This document shows positions 18,030-26,807 of a stretch of 64,000 nt of DNA, piece after piece. Each line of letters begins with the position of its first letter. Position 1 is the stretch's first letter. The position numbers and the translations under genes were made by a program. The stretch comes from Fibrobacterota bacterium (GTDB lineage: Bacteria > Fibrobacterota > Fibrobacteria > UBA5070). The notes beneath the pieces are model-generated. The model searched no databases. It was not told where the DNA came from and saw only the letters and a program-made list of their open reading frames with translations. The stretch lies in the NCBI GenBank assembly GCA_016715065.1, contig JADKBN010000018.1:1-64000 (forward strand). The letters run 5' to 3'.

Positions 18030-18054
18030 CTGGGTCAACGAACGCGGGACAAAC
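18030..18054 (-). repeat. Right terminal inverted repeat
   Basis: CGCGGGACAAAC at 18043-18054 is the exact complement of the left end; pairing continues more weakly to 18030. A second GTCCCGCG lies near 17998 in opposite orientation. Confidence 0.75.
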
Positions 18055-18072
18055 AGTGATCAACCCGGGGAA

Positions 18073-18309
18073 TCAAACGTGGGACGGGACAATCTGCACG
18101 TTCTGGCCAAAATATGCGTCCGCAGTAACGAAATCCGCCGCGTGGGGGCCTGATGCAACCCAACCATGAGGGAGCTGGTTTATAACACCCATCTCTGCAT
18201 CGCCATTGACCACGAGATTCGATTCCAGGCTAGCCGCATATAGATTCGGGGCGAATAAAAACGCAAGCAAAAGCAGCAATACCTTTTCATATGGATGATG
18301 ATTTTTCAC
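18073..18309 (-). pseudogene. 5' fragment of the transposon-split secreted protein
   Basis: GTG 18309 with GGGAG upstream begins a clear signal peptide (EKVLLLLLAFLFAPNLYAAS), followed by SNLVVNGDAEMGVINQLPHG and FGQNVQIVPS, the start of a jelly-roll type domain. The frame ends a few codons before the transposon end. The complementary second half of this domain opens the frame at 14920 on the other side. Together they would make one exported multidomain protein. Confidence 0.7.
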
Positions 18310-18534
18310 AAAACTCCCTTTTTGGAAAAAGATTCAGCAAAGATTTCCTGTGAACACCTATGAAGCATAATTGATCCTTGCGCTCGCCGTGACTTGGATA
18401 GCGAACCTCGACCTGGCGATCGACGGTGGCGGACCACCCCGATGCCCCCGGTGATGTTGTTGATCTTGATCATCACTCTACCACTTGCAACCGAGGGTGC
18501 CACCGTGATGGTGGTGGTTGCGCCATCGCCTCTC

Positions 18535-21500
18535 CTACTTCACCCCGAGCCGTTTGACCGTTTCCAGTTTGCGACCATCGTCGGTCAGAACCTCGATCTT
18601 CCAGAGGAAGACTCCCGGCTGGACAGCCACCCCCTTGGCACTTCGGAGATTCCAAGCCAGCGAGAAGATTTTCCGTCCATCGAGGGTCGGCCGGAGGCGC
18701 TGGAAGGCAGATCCATCGATCCGTTCCTGGAAGGCGATCACAAGAGTCCCCATGTTGTCGAAGATGGCCACCGAGATCCGGGACGGCTCAGGCAGGACCA
18801 CATCCAGCGATTGGCAGTGGGTCGCATCCGTGCAGTTGGCTTCACCAAGGCTCGCCGCTGCCGCGCCGTTTGCCATCGATGCGAAGACCCGATCCACTTT
18901 CACCCCCAGTTCCACGGAGGTGGGGCGCTTTTGGGGACGGGATCCGAGGGCGGAAACCCTGGAAATGGTCAGATCGGCTCCCACAAAGGTGATGTCGTAG
19001 TTGTCTCCGGCGCTGAGCGTCCCCTGGCGGATGGGGTAGTCGCCAGGGTCTTCGCCAGGATCACGAGCCAAGGCCCCGCTCCATGCGTCCGAACCGACGA
19101 GCGATGAGGCTTTGTAGGACAAGACGGGATCGTTCGATCCCTCGATCTTGCTGTTGGCCTGGGCGGTGACCGTGATCGGGTGGGCGGAGATGTCCGCAAC
19201 CAATCCGGAAACCTCGGTCAGGCTGTAGTTCCCGGCTTTGGCACCCGTCAAGATGGATCCGGTCACCGTCACCGACTTGGCGGTTCCGGTGTCCTTGGTC
19301 GCGAAAGTCGCGTTCCCCAGAGACAACGAGACGTCGTCGGAATTCACCACGCCATCCAGGTGCGCGCCGGTCACCGTCGCGTCGGTCGTGCCGTCGTAGG
19401 TCTTGTTCTGGGCCGTGGCGTCCGCGATGATCAAGGGCTTCCGGGTGATCGTCAGGATCCGGAAAACCGAATTCGCGGTTTGGTAGTTGCCGTCGCCGGC
19501 CTGGGAGGCCGTGATCGTGGCGGTATCCGCCGCCAACAGGTAAGCCGTGTCGTTGGAAATGCGCACCGCAGCCTCGTTGGCGCTGGCGTAGCCCACTGGC
19601 AAACCGGAACTCGCGGTCGCCGCCAATCTGACATGATCCGTCCCGTAGGTCCGCGAGGACAGGGCATCGAAGGTGATCGTCTGCGCCAGCATGGTCGTCG
19701 TGAAGGTCGAGTCTGGTCCGTAGCTGGTGCCGGCCGCATTCACCGCCTTCACCCGATAGTGGTAGGTGGTGTTGGCCGTCAAGCCACTCAAGACCGCGCC
19801 GATCGATGTCACGCTGGTGCCCGTGGCCGTGGCTGGAGCGGCCACGACCGTCGTGCCGTAGCCCGTCGTCAACCCATACTGCACGGAATCCGTCGTGTTC
19901 GAGTTGTTCGCGTTCACCGTACCAGAAACCGTCGCCGACTCGGAACCCACATCCGACTTCGTTCCCGTCGTCACCGTGGGCGCGATCGCCGAGGTGGTGA
20001 AGGTCTGGTCCGCTCCGTAGCTTGCACCCGCCACATTCACGGCCTTCACTTGGTAGTGGTAGGTCGTGTTCGGCGTCAGGCCGTTCAAGGTCGCGCTGAT
20101 GGAGGTTGCGCTGGTGCCCGTCGACGTCGCAGGACTCGCAGCCACTGTCGTACCATAGCTGGTCGTCAGGCCGTAGCTTACGGAATCCGTCGTGCTCGCG
20201 TTGTTCGCGTTCACCGTACCCGCGATCGCGGCTCCCGTGCCCGTGATGCTGGAAGCGGCTCCGGTCGTCGCCGTGGGAACGATCGCGGAAGTGGTGAAGG
20301 TCGAGTCGTCACCGTAGCTGGTGCCGGTCGCATTCACTGCCTTCACTTGATAGTGGTAGGTCGTGTTCGGCGTCAGCCCGCTCAAAATCACGCTGATCGA
20401 AGTCGCGCTGGTGCCCGTGGCGGTGGCCGGGGTGGCCACGACCGTCGTACCGTAGCTTGTGGTGGCGCCGTACCGAACGGAATCCGCCGTGTTCGCATTG
20501 TTCGCGTTCACCGTGCCGGAAACGGTCGCGCCGGTGGAGCTTACACCGGATTTTGTCCCTGTAGTGACCGTTGGAGCCGCGCCGCTGGTCGTGAACGTCA
20601 GGTCGCCGCCATTGGTGGTACCTCCGCCGTTTACGCCGACCACGCGATAGTGGTAGGTCGCGTTCGGGGTCAGCTCGCTCAGGGCGACGCTCACGGCCGT
20701 AGCCGACGAGCCGGTCACGGGGCTCTGCCCCGCGGTGACGGTCGTGCCGTAGCTGGTCGTGGCGCCATACTGGAACGTCACCGTCGTGCTCACGCCGTTG
20801 GCGTTCACCGACCCATTCAAGGTGACCGCGGTCGAACCCACACCCGTCGCTGCGTTCGTTGTGGCCGAGGGTGGAGTTGCAAGGGTGGTGAAGGTCGAGT
20901 CGAGGCCGTAGACGGTTCCCGCCGAATTCACGGCTTTCACCCGATAGTGGTAGGTGCTCGATGCGATCAACCCGCTCAACGTCGCGCTGATGGAAGTCGC
21001 GTTCGAACCCGTAGCGGTGGGAGGACTGGCCACCACCGTCGTGCCGTAGCTCGTCGTCAGGCCGTATTGGATCGAATCCGACGTGGTCGTGTTGTTGGCG
21101 TTCACGCTGCCAAAAACCGTCGCGCCGGTGGAGCTTACACCGGATTTCGTCCCTGTTGCGGCAGACGGGGTAACGTATGGTTCCCACATGATGTTGTCGA
21201 TGTTCGAGTAGAGATCGGGACTATCGAGGATCACCATCGAATCGATGTTGGTCCAATTGAGAACCTTTGTCGCGCTGTCGAAAGCATAGATGGACGGATT
21301 GGAATAGACCTGAACTCCATTCCGGAACGCTTTCAAGGTATTCGACGGACTCCCTCCGTAGTTCGAATCCCAAATGAAGATCTGCTTCAGGCTGAAAACC
21401 GAGCGATCGGATCGCGTGAAGGAAAGCCATGTGGCGTCCATGCTGTTCCAGTTCCTCTGGATGCCGCCGGAACCACCACTTCCCAACGAATTGGCCTTGT

Positions 21501-21696
21501 CGTAATAGACACCGGAACCGTTGCTGCAGTAGTACTTGAAATTCCCGAGAGTGATCCCATTGCCGCGTGTATGGCCATCCGATAATCCGAGATTGTCGAA
21601 CGTCTCCGTGGTCCACGCCGCAGCGTTTCCGGTCCATCCGCAAACCGCCAAGCACAATGCGGCAAGGATTTTCGGCAATTCAGCGACTCGGATCAT
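18535..21696 (-). CDS. Large secreted protein with five FN3-like repeats, MBG/YDG and FlgD-like C-terminus
   Basis: 1053 residues from ATG 21696 (CGAGGAG upstream; an ATG 8 codons earlier lacks one). A signal peptide (ILAALCLAVCGWTGNAAA) is followed by a ~170-residue domain, then five ~95-residue fibronectin-III-like repeats with the phrases TSYGTTV and TYHYRVKAVN, an MBG domain (ITFDALSSRTYGTDHV), a YDG/MBG_2 module and a C-terminal FlgD-like beta module ending VQPGVFLWKIEVLTDDGR. The tail is nearly the same as that of the split gene at 11738, so both are likely exported by the same route. No catalytic domain is seen; a cell-surface adhesin or scaffold is the best guess. Confidence 0.85.
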   Translation of the reverse strand: MIRVAELPKILAALCLAVCGWTGNAAAWTTETFDNLGLSDGHTRGNGITLGNFKYYCSNGSGVYYDKANSLGSGGSGGIQRNWNSMDATWLSFTRSDRSVFSLKQIFIWDSNYGGSPSNTLKAFRNGVQVYSNPSIYAFDSATKVLNWTNIDSMVILDSPDLYSNIDNIMWEPYVTPSAATGTKSGVSSTGATVFGSVNANNTTTSDSIQYGLTTSYGTTVVASPPTATGSNATSISATLSGLIASSTYHYRVKAVNSAGTVYGLDSTFTTLATPPSATTNAATGVGSTAVTLNGSVNANGVSTTVTFQYGATTSYGTTVTAGQSPVTGSSATAVSVALSELTPNATYHYRVVGVNGGGTTNGGDLTFTTSGAAPTVTTGTKSGVSSTGATVSGTVNANNANTADSVRYGATTSYGTTVVATPATATGTSATSISVILSGLTPNTTYHYQVKAVNATGTSYGDDSTFTTSAIVPTATTGAASSITGTGAAIAGTVNANNASTTDSVSYGLTTSYGTTVAASPATSTGTSATSISATLNGLTPNTTYHYQVKAVNVAGASYGADQTFTTSAIAPTVTTGTKSDVGSESATVSGTVNANNSNTTDSVQYGLTTGYGTTVVAAPATATGTSVTSIGAVLSGLTANTTYHYRVKAVNAAGTSYGPDSTFTTTMLAQTITFDALSSRTYGTDHVRLAATASSGLPVGYASANEAAVRISNDTAYLLAADTATITASQAGDGNYQTANSVFRILTITRKPLIIADATAQNKTYDGTTDATVTGAHLDGVVNSDDVSLSLGNATFATKDTGTAKSVTVTGSILTGAKAGNYSLTEVSGLVADISAHPITVTAQANSKIEGSNDPVLSYKASSLVGSDAWSGALARDPGEDPGDYPIRQGTLSAGDNYDITFVGADLTISRVSALGSRPQKRPTSVELGVKVDRVFASMANGAAAASLGEANCTDATHCQSLDVVLPEPSRISVAIFDNMGTLVIAFQERIDGSAFQRLRPTLDGRKIFSLAWNLRSAKGVAVQPGVFLWKIEVLTDDGRKLETVKRLGVK
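19690..21175 (-). repeat. Five tandem FN3-like repeats (~95 codons each)
   Basis: Each unit contains TSYGTTV (GYGTTV in the unit nearest the C-terminus), a Thr/Ser-rich strand and TYHYRVKAVN or TYHYQVKAVN, and ends in (D)STFTT or a variant. Unit lengths and conserved positions are consistent along the whole block. Confidence 0.8.
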
Positions 21697-21803
21697 TGGA
21701 CATTCTCCTCGGTTAATCATCCAAGTCAGGATTCTACGTTACCGGAAACGCTTCGTGCCAGTCGGGTTTTTGGGCTTTTGAACGCGCGGGGGGGAAGTGA
21801 AGC

Positions 21804-22907
21804 CTAGCGATCCGGTGCGACTCTCCCCAACGGATCGTAGCCGTCCACTTCCATGCGTGGCAACACAGACGTTTTCTGCTGCGGCCGCACCGGCAACGAA
21901 ACCCCGGAAAGCTCGCGGAAGGCTTCCATGGTCTTGGTCGGTTTTCCCGCATCGTCGAAGGCGCCCAGCATGTAACCCTGCCACCCACCGTAGGCCTGCG
22001 GCTCCCAGTAGAACACCCCCAACCCGGCTCCATTGGAAAGGCTCGCGACATCCGCCTGGAGCTTTTTCAGCAGCGCGTAGCCGGAATCTGCCGAGGCCAT
22101 GGCCATCCCCACCTCGGAAATCACCACTTGCTTGCCATAGCGCGAGACCATGTCCTTCATGTTGGTCAGCACCTGGGATTCCAGGTTGCGCCAGGTGGCC
22201 GGTTGTGGATAAACACTCATGCCGACCACATCCCAGGCCGTGCCATTGCTCTTCAGTCCATCGAAGATCCAGCGAAACAGGGAATTGTCGAAGCCGTTGG
22301 AGACATGGACCACCACCTTGGCGTTGGGGAACACCTCCTTCACCGCCTTGGAGCCACTCTGGATCAGGGCTGCGAAGTTGGCCATGGACTTCGAGGCTTT
22401 GCCGTCGTCCCACAACATCCCATCGTTGGTTTCGTTGCCCACCTGCACCCATTCCGGCGTGACCCCAGCCGACTTCAAGGCTTGGAGGACCTCCGTTGTG
22501 TGGTCGGCCACGTCCGTCTTAAGCGCGTCCATTCCGTGGGAAGCCCACGCCGCTGGTTTGGCCTGCTTGCCCGGATCCGCCCAATGGTCGCTATAGTGGA
22601 AGTCGATCATGATCCGAAAGCCCCTTTTGGAGGCGCGCGTGGCCATCTTGACCACATCGTTCTTGTCGCACCAACCAGCGGCGGGCTTGACCCAAACCCT
22701 CAACCGGATGCTGTTGACACCCTCCCCCTGGAGAATCGCCAACAGGTCGCCCACTTTGCCCTGGCGGTCGCGGAAAGTGCGCCCGGAACTTTCCATCTCG
22801 GAAAGCCAACCCACATCCGCGCCACGGGCGTTCTCTGCGGCAGAAGCCGTGGTCAAGCTCAGCGTCAATGCCAAGAAGGAAGCGATCGTTCGAAAACTCT
22901 TCACCAT
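21804..22907 (-). CDS. GH53 endo-beta-1,4-galactanase
   Basis: 367 residues from ATG 22907. A signal peptide (FLALTLSLTTASAAEN) precedes a GH53 (TIM-barrel) domain: GADVGWLSEMES at the start, SIRLRVWVKP, IMIDFHYSDHWADPGKQ, then WVQVGNETNDGMLW with the acid/base Glu and VVISEVGMA with the nucleophile Glu. GH53 enzymes hydrolyse beta-1,4-galactan side chains of pectin outside the cell. Length fits the family. The gene stands alone; no other galactan-use genes are near. No good ribosome-binding site is seen. A REP-like repeat pair lies upstream. Confidence 0.9.
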   Translation of the reverse strand: MVKSFRTIASFLALTLSLTTASAAENARGADVGWLSEMESSGRTFRDRQGKVGDLLAILQGEGVNSIRLRVWVKPAAGWCDKNDVVKMATRASKRGFRIMIDFHYSDHWADPGKQAKPAAWASHGMDALKTDVADHTTEVLQALKSAGVTPEWVQVGNETNDGMLWDDGKASKSMANFAALIQSGSKAVKEVFPNAKVVVHVSNGFDNSLFRWIFDGLKSNGTAWDVVGMSVYPQPATWRNLESQVLTNMKDMVSRYGKQVVISEVGMAMASADSGYALLKKLQADVASLSNGAGLGVFYWEPQAYGGWQGYMLGAFDDAGKPTKTMEAFRELSGVSLPVRPQQKTSVLPRMEVDGYDPLGRVAPDR

Positions 22908-23040
22908 GGGATAGAAGATGATTCGTTCTATTCGCCTTGGCTGGGAGGTTTGCGAAAGGTCCGTTGCACTTTACACAAACGCCCGGCTAGATCGAGGGCT
23001 TCGTCCCCTGGTAGAATTCCGAGAGCATGAATGCCATATT

Positions 23041-23205
23041 CGCCCTTCGAGACGGTGGCTACGCCACCTCCTCAGGACGAACGGTTTGTTCATCAGCTCA
23101 CGGCACGAAGAACCCTTGGATTGTCCGATAAAAAAGAAGCGGTCCGTTCGTCCTGAGGAGCCCGATGGCTGAGCGGAGCCGAAGCCATGGGCGTCTCGAA
23201 GGGCG
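23041..23205. repeat. REP-like inverted repeat pair, locus 1
   Basis: CGCCCTTCGAGACGG at 23041 leads into a short hairpin and CCTCCTCAGGACGAACGG ending at 23084. An inverted copy runs from CCGTTCGTCCTGAGGAG at 23144 to CGTCTCGAAGGGCG at 23205. The same unit recurs at 28720-28865 and 31604-31645. It lies between the GH53 gene and the lipoprotein gene; nothing else is seen in 22908-23246. Confidence 0.8.
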
Positions 23206-23246
23206 AGGTTAGTTCCAGGTGTTACAGGAAGTTACCCCAGGCAGGC

Positions 23247-23912
23247 TTAGAGCTTCAGCAGGGTAAGCAGGGCCGATCCGAGTTCCGCGGCCGAGCCATC
23301 CTTGGGCCGGGTGGGGATGGAATCGGTGGCCAGATCCAACGACACCTGGTCCACTCCCTTGGAGACGCCATCGAGGCTCTTCAAGTCGAAGGAAAGCACA
23401 CCCGTCAGGAAGTACGGGACCGCGTCGCCATTGAGAAGCTTCTTGCGCAGAGCCGGCGAGGTGATGGTGGTCAGCGGAAGCTCGATGGGGAAGGTCAGGT
23501 CGATCACCTTGCCGCCATCCACCGAGAACGGCTTGAACTCGACATCGATGGGCGCGGAGGATTTGTCCATCAGATGGAACTGGAGCTTGGGCTTGAGCAG
23601 CTCGGTTCCGAAAGCGGCCTTTTCCGCGTTGCCGGAGTTGTCGGCTTTCACCTTGAAGGTGATGCCCAGCTTGAAGGAGTCCAAAATCTGGGTGGGAGTC
23701 AGTCCATCGCCACCTTCGATTTTGAATCCGCCGATGTTGGTTCCCTTGGGCAGGAGCATCACGCCCACGCGCGCCAGCGAGGGGCCATTGATGGTCGGGC
23801 CGTCGTAGCCGTTGGAGGAGAACCCGAGCTTGAAGATGTTCAAGGTCTCGGACAGATCGCAGCTGGCCAACAACAGGGGCAGAGCCAGCAGACCGAGGAG
23901 GGACTTTTTCAT
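23247..23912 (-). CDS. Putative lipoprotein
   Basis: 221 residues from ATG 23912 with GGAG upstream. The N-terminus KKSLLGLLALPLLLASC is a lipoprotein signal with lipobox ending in Cys18, so the mature protein should be lipid-anchored. The rest is soluble, beta-rich and repeat-free (GTNIGGFKIEGGDGLTP, DLTFPIELPLTTITSPAL). No family recognised. It lies 29 bp upstream of the PorV-like gene's stop, on the same strand, and may be transcribed with it. Confidence 0.75.
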   Translation of the reverse strand: MKKSLLGLLALPLLLASCDLSETLNIFKLGFSSNGYDGPTINGPSLARVGVMLLPKGTNIGGFKIEGGDGLTPTQILDSFKLGITFKVKADNSGNAEKAAFGTELLKPKLQFHLMDKSSAPIDVEFKPFSVDGGKVIDLTFPIELPLTTITSPALRKKLLNGDAVPYFLTGVLSFDLKSLDGVSKGVDQVSLDLATDSIPTRPKDGSAAELGSALLTLLKL

Positions 23913-23941
23913 GGGTTCTCCGATGCGGGGGGCGTTCTGGG

Positions 23942-26155
23942 TCAGAACAGCACGTTGAGGGAAATGCGCGATTGGCCGGAGCGGACGCCTTCGGGCTGGT
24001 TGCCCAACAACGCGACGTCCTTGATGTAGGCGTAGTCCAGCTGCAGAAGATCGGAAAGCGTCACACCCATGCCCAGGTCCAATTCCTGTCGTTGGCCGCC
24101 CGGATCGAACAGGAGTCCCGACCGCAGGCAGAACATGGAGGAATAGGTGTATTCGATCCCCATGTTGTACATGGATTCCTCGAAATTCTTCGAGGCGATG
24201 TCGGCCATGCCGGCATCCACTGGCGCCTTGCCGGCTCCCCAGGGCTCGGCGACTGCGTAGTAGGCGCCAGTGGCGAAGTCGCGGGCGCGGCCGGACTCGT
24301 AGCGGGAGATGGTCTCACGGGAATAATCGGCTGCCACCGCCAGAGCGTGGCTCGGGGTGCGGAACACCTCGTAGGACATGCCCGTGCGCCAGGTGAGTGG
24401 AATCGGGTCGGATTCGTCCGAAGAGATGTAGAAGATGGACGGTCCGATGTTTTGGATCACCGCGCCCCAGGTGAGACCGGGCACCAGGATGTTTTTGCGC
24501 AACACGGCCGCATCGAATGCGTAGCTGACCGCCACGCCCGATTCCTTCTGGCCTCCGATGGTGATGCCGGATGCCAGCGCCGAGTAGATGAACTTCATGT
24601 TCAGCCCCAGACCCCAGTTGCGATCCAACCGGGTGCCGTACGACAACGCGCCGATCAGTTCGTACGAGGAGAAGTTCTGGACCGGTCCGTTTTCTTCCTG
24701 GTAGGTGGTCTGTCCCAGCGAGAGGAAATTCACAAAGCCGCCGAAGGTGCCCCATTCTTCCACTGGATAGGTGACGCCGGCGTATGTGTGGTAGAGGTCC
24801 TTGAGGTTCAGGGCAGGGAGCAGGGTTTCAAAGAACAGGCCTGCGCGTGCCGGCGCGTGGCGCGAGCGCACGACGCCGTTGGAAGTGGTGAACCAAAGAT
24901 CTTCGCCTTGTGCCACCACACCTGTGGCGTCGTTGGCGCCCAGGCCGTTGCCGGAGTGGTAATGGACCCAGCGTCCTTGGGGCGCGCCGTCCTGCTTGCC
25001 CGCGGAGGCTTTCTTCTGGGCGGCTCGGGGCAGGTACTTCCAGACACCCTTGTCGGTGGCGATCCAGACGTTGCGTTTTTTGTCCACCGCGATCCCGCGC
25101 ATGGAAACGCGCTGGAACCGCAGTTTTTCCCAGCCTTTGCCGTCCCAGTGAACCACGCCGGTGGTCTGCACGATCCAAGGCTGGCCGTCCGGATCCATGG
25201 CCATGGCGCTGGAGGTATCGGAAAGAACTCCGTCGGCGACCTGCCATCGCTTCCAGGTGGAAGCCGCTGCGGTGATTTCCAGGCGCGAAATGCCGCCACC
25301 GAGGGTACCCACCCACAGACTCTTGGATTTCTCGGCCCAGCCGAGCGCGGTCACGTATTGGCTACCCAGGTAGGTCTCGCCGAAACGGCGGACTTCCAAC
25401 TCGTTTTCACGTTGGCGCAAACGCACGAGGCCGCTGTCGGTGCCTACCCACAGGTTGGTTCCGGCAGGCTGCAGGGCGGTGACGCGATCGGAAGGAAGTC
25501 CCGAGGCGGAGTCACGCCAGACTTTCCAGGCTTTGCCATCCCACCGAAGCAGGCCGTTGGTGGTGCCCAACCAGAGTTTGCCGGTTTCATCCACGGCGAT
25601 GGCCCGGATGGAATCGCGAACCACCAACTTGAACGGGACTTCCAGCTCCACCAAGTCCTTTTCATCCGCTTCGCGCACCGCACCGGAGGCCTTCAGGATG
25701 GCCGATTCGATTTGGCGTTGGCCTGCGGTGTCCGCGGGGTACATGTTCCCCAGAAATCTGCGGATGACCGCATTTGCCTTTTCGCCCTGGGGCAATCCCA
25801 CCTTCAAGGAGGTGCGCCAGCCCTTGCCGTCGAAGCGCTGCAGGTCGGCACCGGAGGCCACCCACAGTTCGCCGCGGGAGAAGAGCCCCGAACGCTTGCT
25901 GGAAGCGAAGGCCGTGACGGGACCGCTGAATTTGGACTGGGCGCGGACCATTTCCCATTCGTCGGCCAGTGGCCCAAACGCCAGGCCGGCCGGATTCCAG
26001 TACGGGGCGAACACGTCGTCGGAAAGCCCGACGGAGGCTTCGCCCATGCCCAATTGCCGGGCACCCACGGGCATCACCAGGGTGAGGATGGAAGATTGGG
26101 CCTGTGCGAACCCGACACAGGCAAGGAGGGTGGCGAGGAAAGGTTTAGCGGACAA
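23942..26155 (-). CDS. PorV/PorQ-like outer-membrane protein with inserted beta-propeller
   Basis: About 737 residues. TTG 26155, preceded by GGAGG, is preferred because it gives a proper signal peptide (FLATLLACVGFAQAQSS); an ATG at 26191 lies inside the previous gene. The mature N-terminus GARQLGMGEASVGLSDD and YWNPAGLA match the PorV/PorQ family of outer-membrane beta-barrels. Next comes a block of two-component-regulator-type propeller blades (LWLGTTNGLLRWDGKAW, LWVGTDSGLVRL, VWIATDKGVWKYL). From about residue 480 the beta-barrel resumes (FGGFVNFLSLGQTTY) and ends in Phe. A propeller inside a PorV barrel is unusual; it may bind or sense an extracellular partner. Confidence 0.8.
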   Translation of the reverse strand: MSAKPFLATLLACVGFAQAQSSILTLVMPVGARQLGMGEASVGLSDDVFAPYWNPAGLAFGPLADEWEMVRAQSKFSGPVTAFASSKRSGLFSRGELWVASGADLQRFDGKGWRTSLKVGLPQGEKANAVIRRFLGNMYPADTAGQRQIESAILKASGAVREADEKDLVELEVPFKLVVRDSIRAIAVDETGKLWLGTTNGLLRWDGKAWKVWRDSASGLPSDRVTALQPAGTNLWVGTDSGLVRLRQRENELEVRRFGETYLGSQYVTALGWAEKSKSLWVGTLGGGISRLEITAAASTWKRWQVADGVLSDTSSAMAMDPDGQPWIVQTTGVVHWDGKGWEKLRFQRVSMRGIAVDKKRNVWIATDKGVWKYLPRAAQKKASAGKQDGAPQGRWVHYHSGNGLGANDATGVVAQGEDLWFTTSNGVVRSRHAPARAGLFFETLLPALNLKDLYHTYAGVTYPVEEWGTFGGFVNFLSLGQTTYQEENGPVQNFSSYELIGALSYGTRLDRNWGLGLNMKFIYSALASGITIGGQKESGVAVSYAFDAAVLRKNILVPGLTWGAVIQNIGPSIFYISSDESDPIPLTWRTGMSYEVFRTPSHALAVAADYSRETISRYESGRARDFATGAYYAVAEPWGAGKAPVDAGMADIASKNFEESMYNMGIEYTYSSMFCLRSGLLFDPGGQRQELDLGMGVTLSDLLQLDYAYIKDVALLGNQPEGVRSGQSRISLNVLF

Positions 26156-26693
26156 GAGTCCTCCAATCGGGTACGAGGTAACGCCCTCCATCGGGGAGCA
26201 AAGGCTTCCAATCCCCTTCTTCCCAGGCGTTGCGGGGCTTGAGCATGGTTCGGCACCCCAAATGGAACGGGGGGATCAATTGGGCATTGGCGCCAAGCTG
26301 GTCGCGGGTGACGTAGGTCCCCTTCGGAAACTGCTTGAGCGCATCGGCCTGCGACGCGGGAATCACCAGTTCGAAGGTCCGGACTTCCTTGATGTCGGCG
26401 TCTTCGATCACTCGGAGATTTTGCTCGGTCTGATCGCGCCACAGCTGGACCATGGCCTGCACTTCCGAGGAAGTCCACCCATTGTTGTTGAGGTGTTCCT
26501 GGATTTCCTTCTCCGATGGCTTGGCCAGAAGGAGGGCTTCGCGCGGACTGCGACGCAACCGGTACACGCCAGAATTGTGGATTTGGGGACTGGAATCTTC
26601 TTCCTGGTTTTTTTTCTGCAAAGCCACATAAAGGCTCGCCAAGAAAAGCGCGACCAGAATGAGAACGGCCAAGATGAGCAGGAGCACGTACAT
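26145..26693 (-). CDS. Hypothetical membrane-anchored protein (182 aa)
   Basis: ATG 26693 begins with a membrane anchor (LLLILAVLILVALFLASLYV), then a charged linker, a helical part (EIQEHLNNNGWTSSEVQAMV) and a soluble end (PGGRYLV-like turn and WRTLVR). A longer open frame extends upstream into the divergent gene and is not real. The stop overlaps the start of the PorV-like gene by 11 bp, so they are probably coupled. No family recognised. Confidence 0.7.
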   Translation of the reverse strand: MYVLLLILAVLILVALFLASLYVALQKKNQEEDSSPQIHNSGVYRLRRSPREALLLAKPSEKEIQEHLNNNGWTSSEVQAMVQLWRDQTEQNLRVIEDADIKEVRTFELVIPASQADALKQFPKGTYVTRDQLGANAQLIPPFHLGCRTMLKPRNAWEEGDWKPLLPDGGRYLVPDWRTLVR

Positions 26694-26807
26694 CTTGGGA
26701 CAATCTACCCTAATTCCGCGCGGTCGTCCCGCTCGGAGATGCACTCGAGCAATGGAACGCTTTCCCAGACGGCCAGACTGTGGTAGTTTTCCAGGTAGGA
26801 GAGCCCT

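Larger units (their letters stand above)
14951..18054 (-). mobile_element. TniA/TniB-type transposon inserted in an MBG-repeat gene
   Basis: The ends are a 12-bp perfect inverted repeat, GTTTGTCCCGCG at 14951-14962 and its complement at 18043-18054, extending as an imperfect repeat to 25 bp (20 of 25 matching). Inside, all on the minus strand, are a zinc-ribbon ORF, a DDE transposase with Mu-type C-terminus and a TniB/ExeA-like ATPase. Flanking sequences encode the two halves of one secreted protein, which shows insertion. No clean target-site duplication is visible. The transposase and zinc-ribbon ORFs are frameshifted, so the copy is probably inactive unless these are sequence errors. Confidence 0.8.

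Noticed and set aside
17906..18169. Plus-strand frame reading WSDYVNTGSTNAGQT at the transposon right end
   Set aside because: It is antisense to the signal-peptide gene fragment and crosses the transposon end; no start signal.
19690..21175. Regular repeats that might suggest a CRISPR array
   Set aside because: Units are about 285 bp, in frame and protein-coding (FN3-like); no short identical repeats with unique spacers.
23972..26242. Long plus-strand frame opposite the PorV-like gene
   Set aside because: Antisense shadow; low-complexity composition and no recognisable motif, while the minus strand encodes clear motifs.
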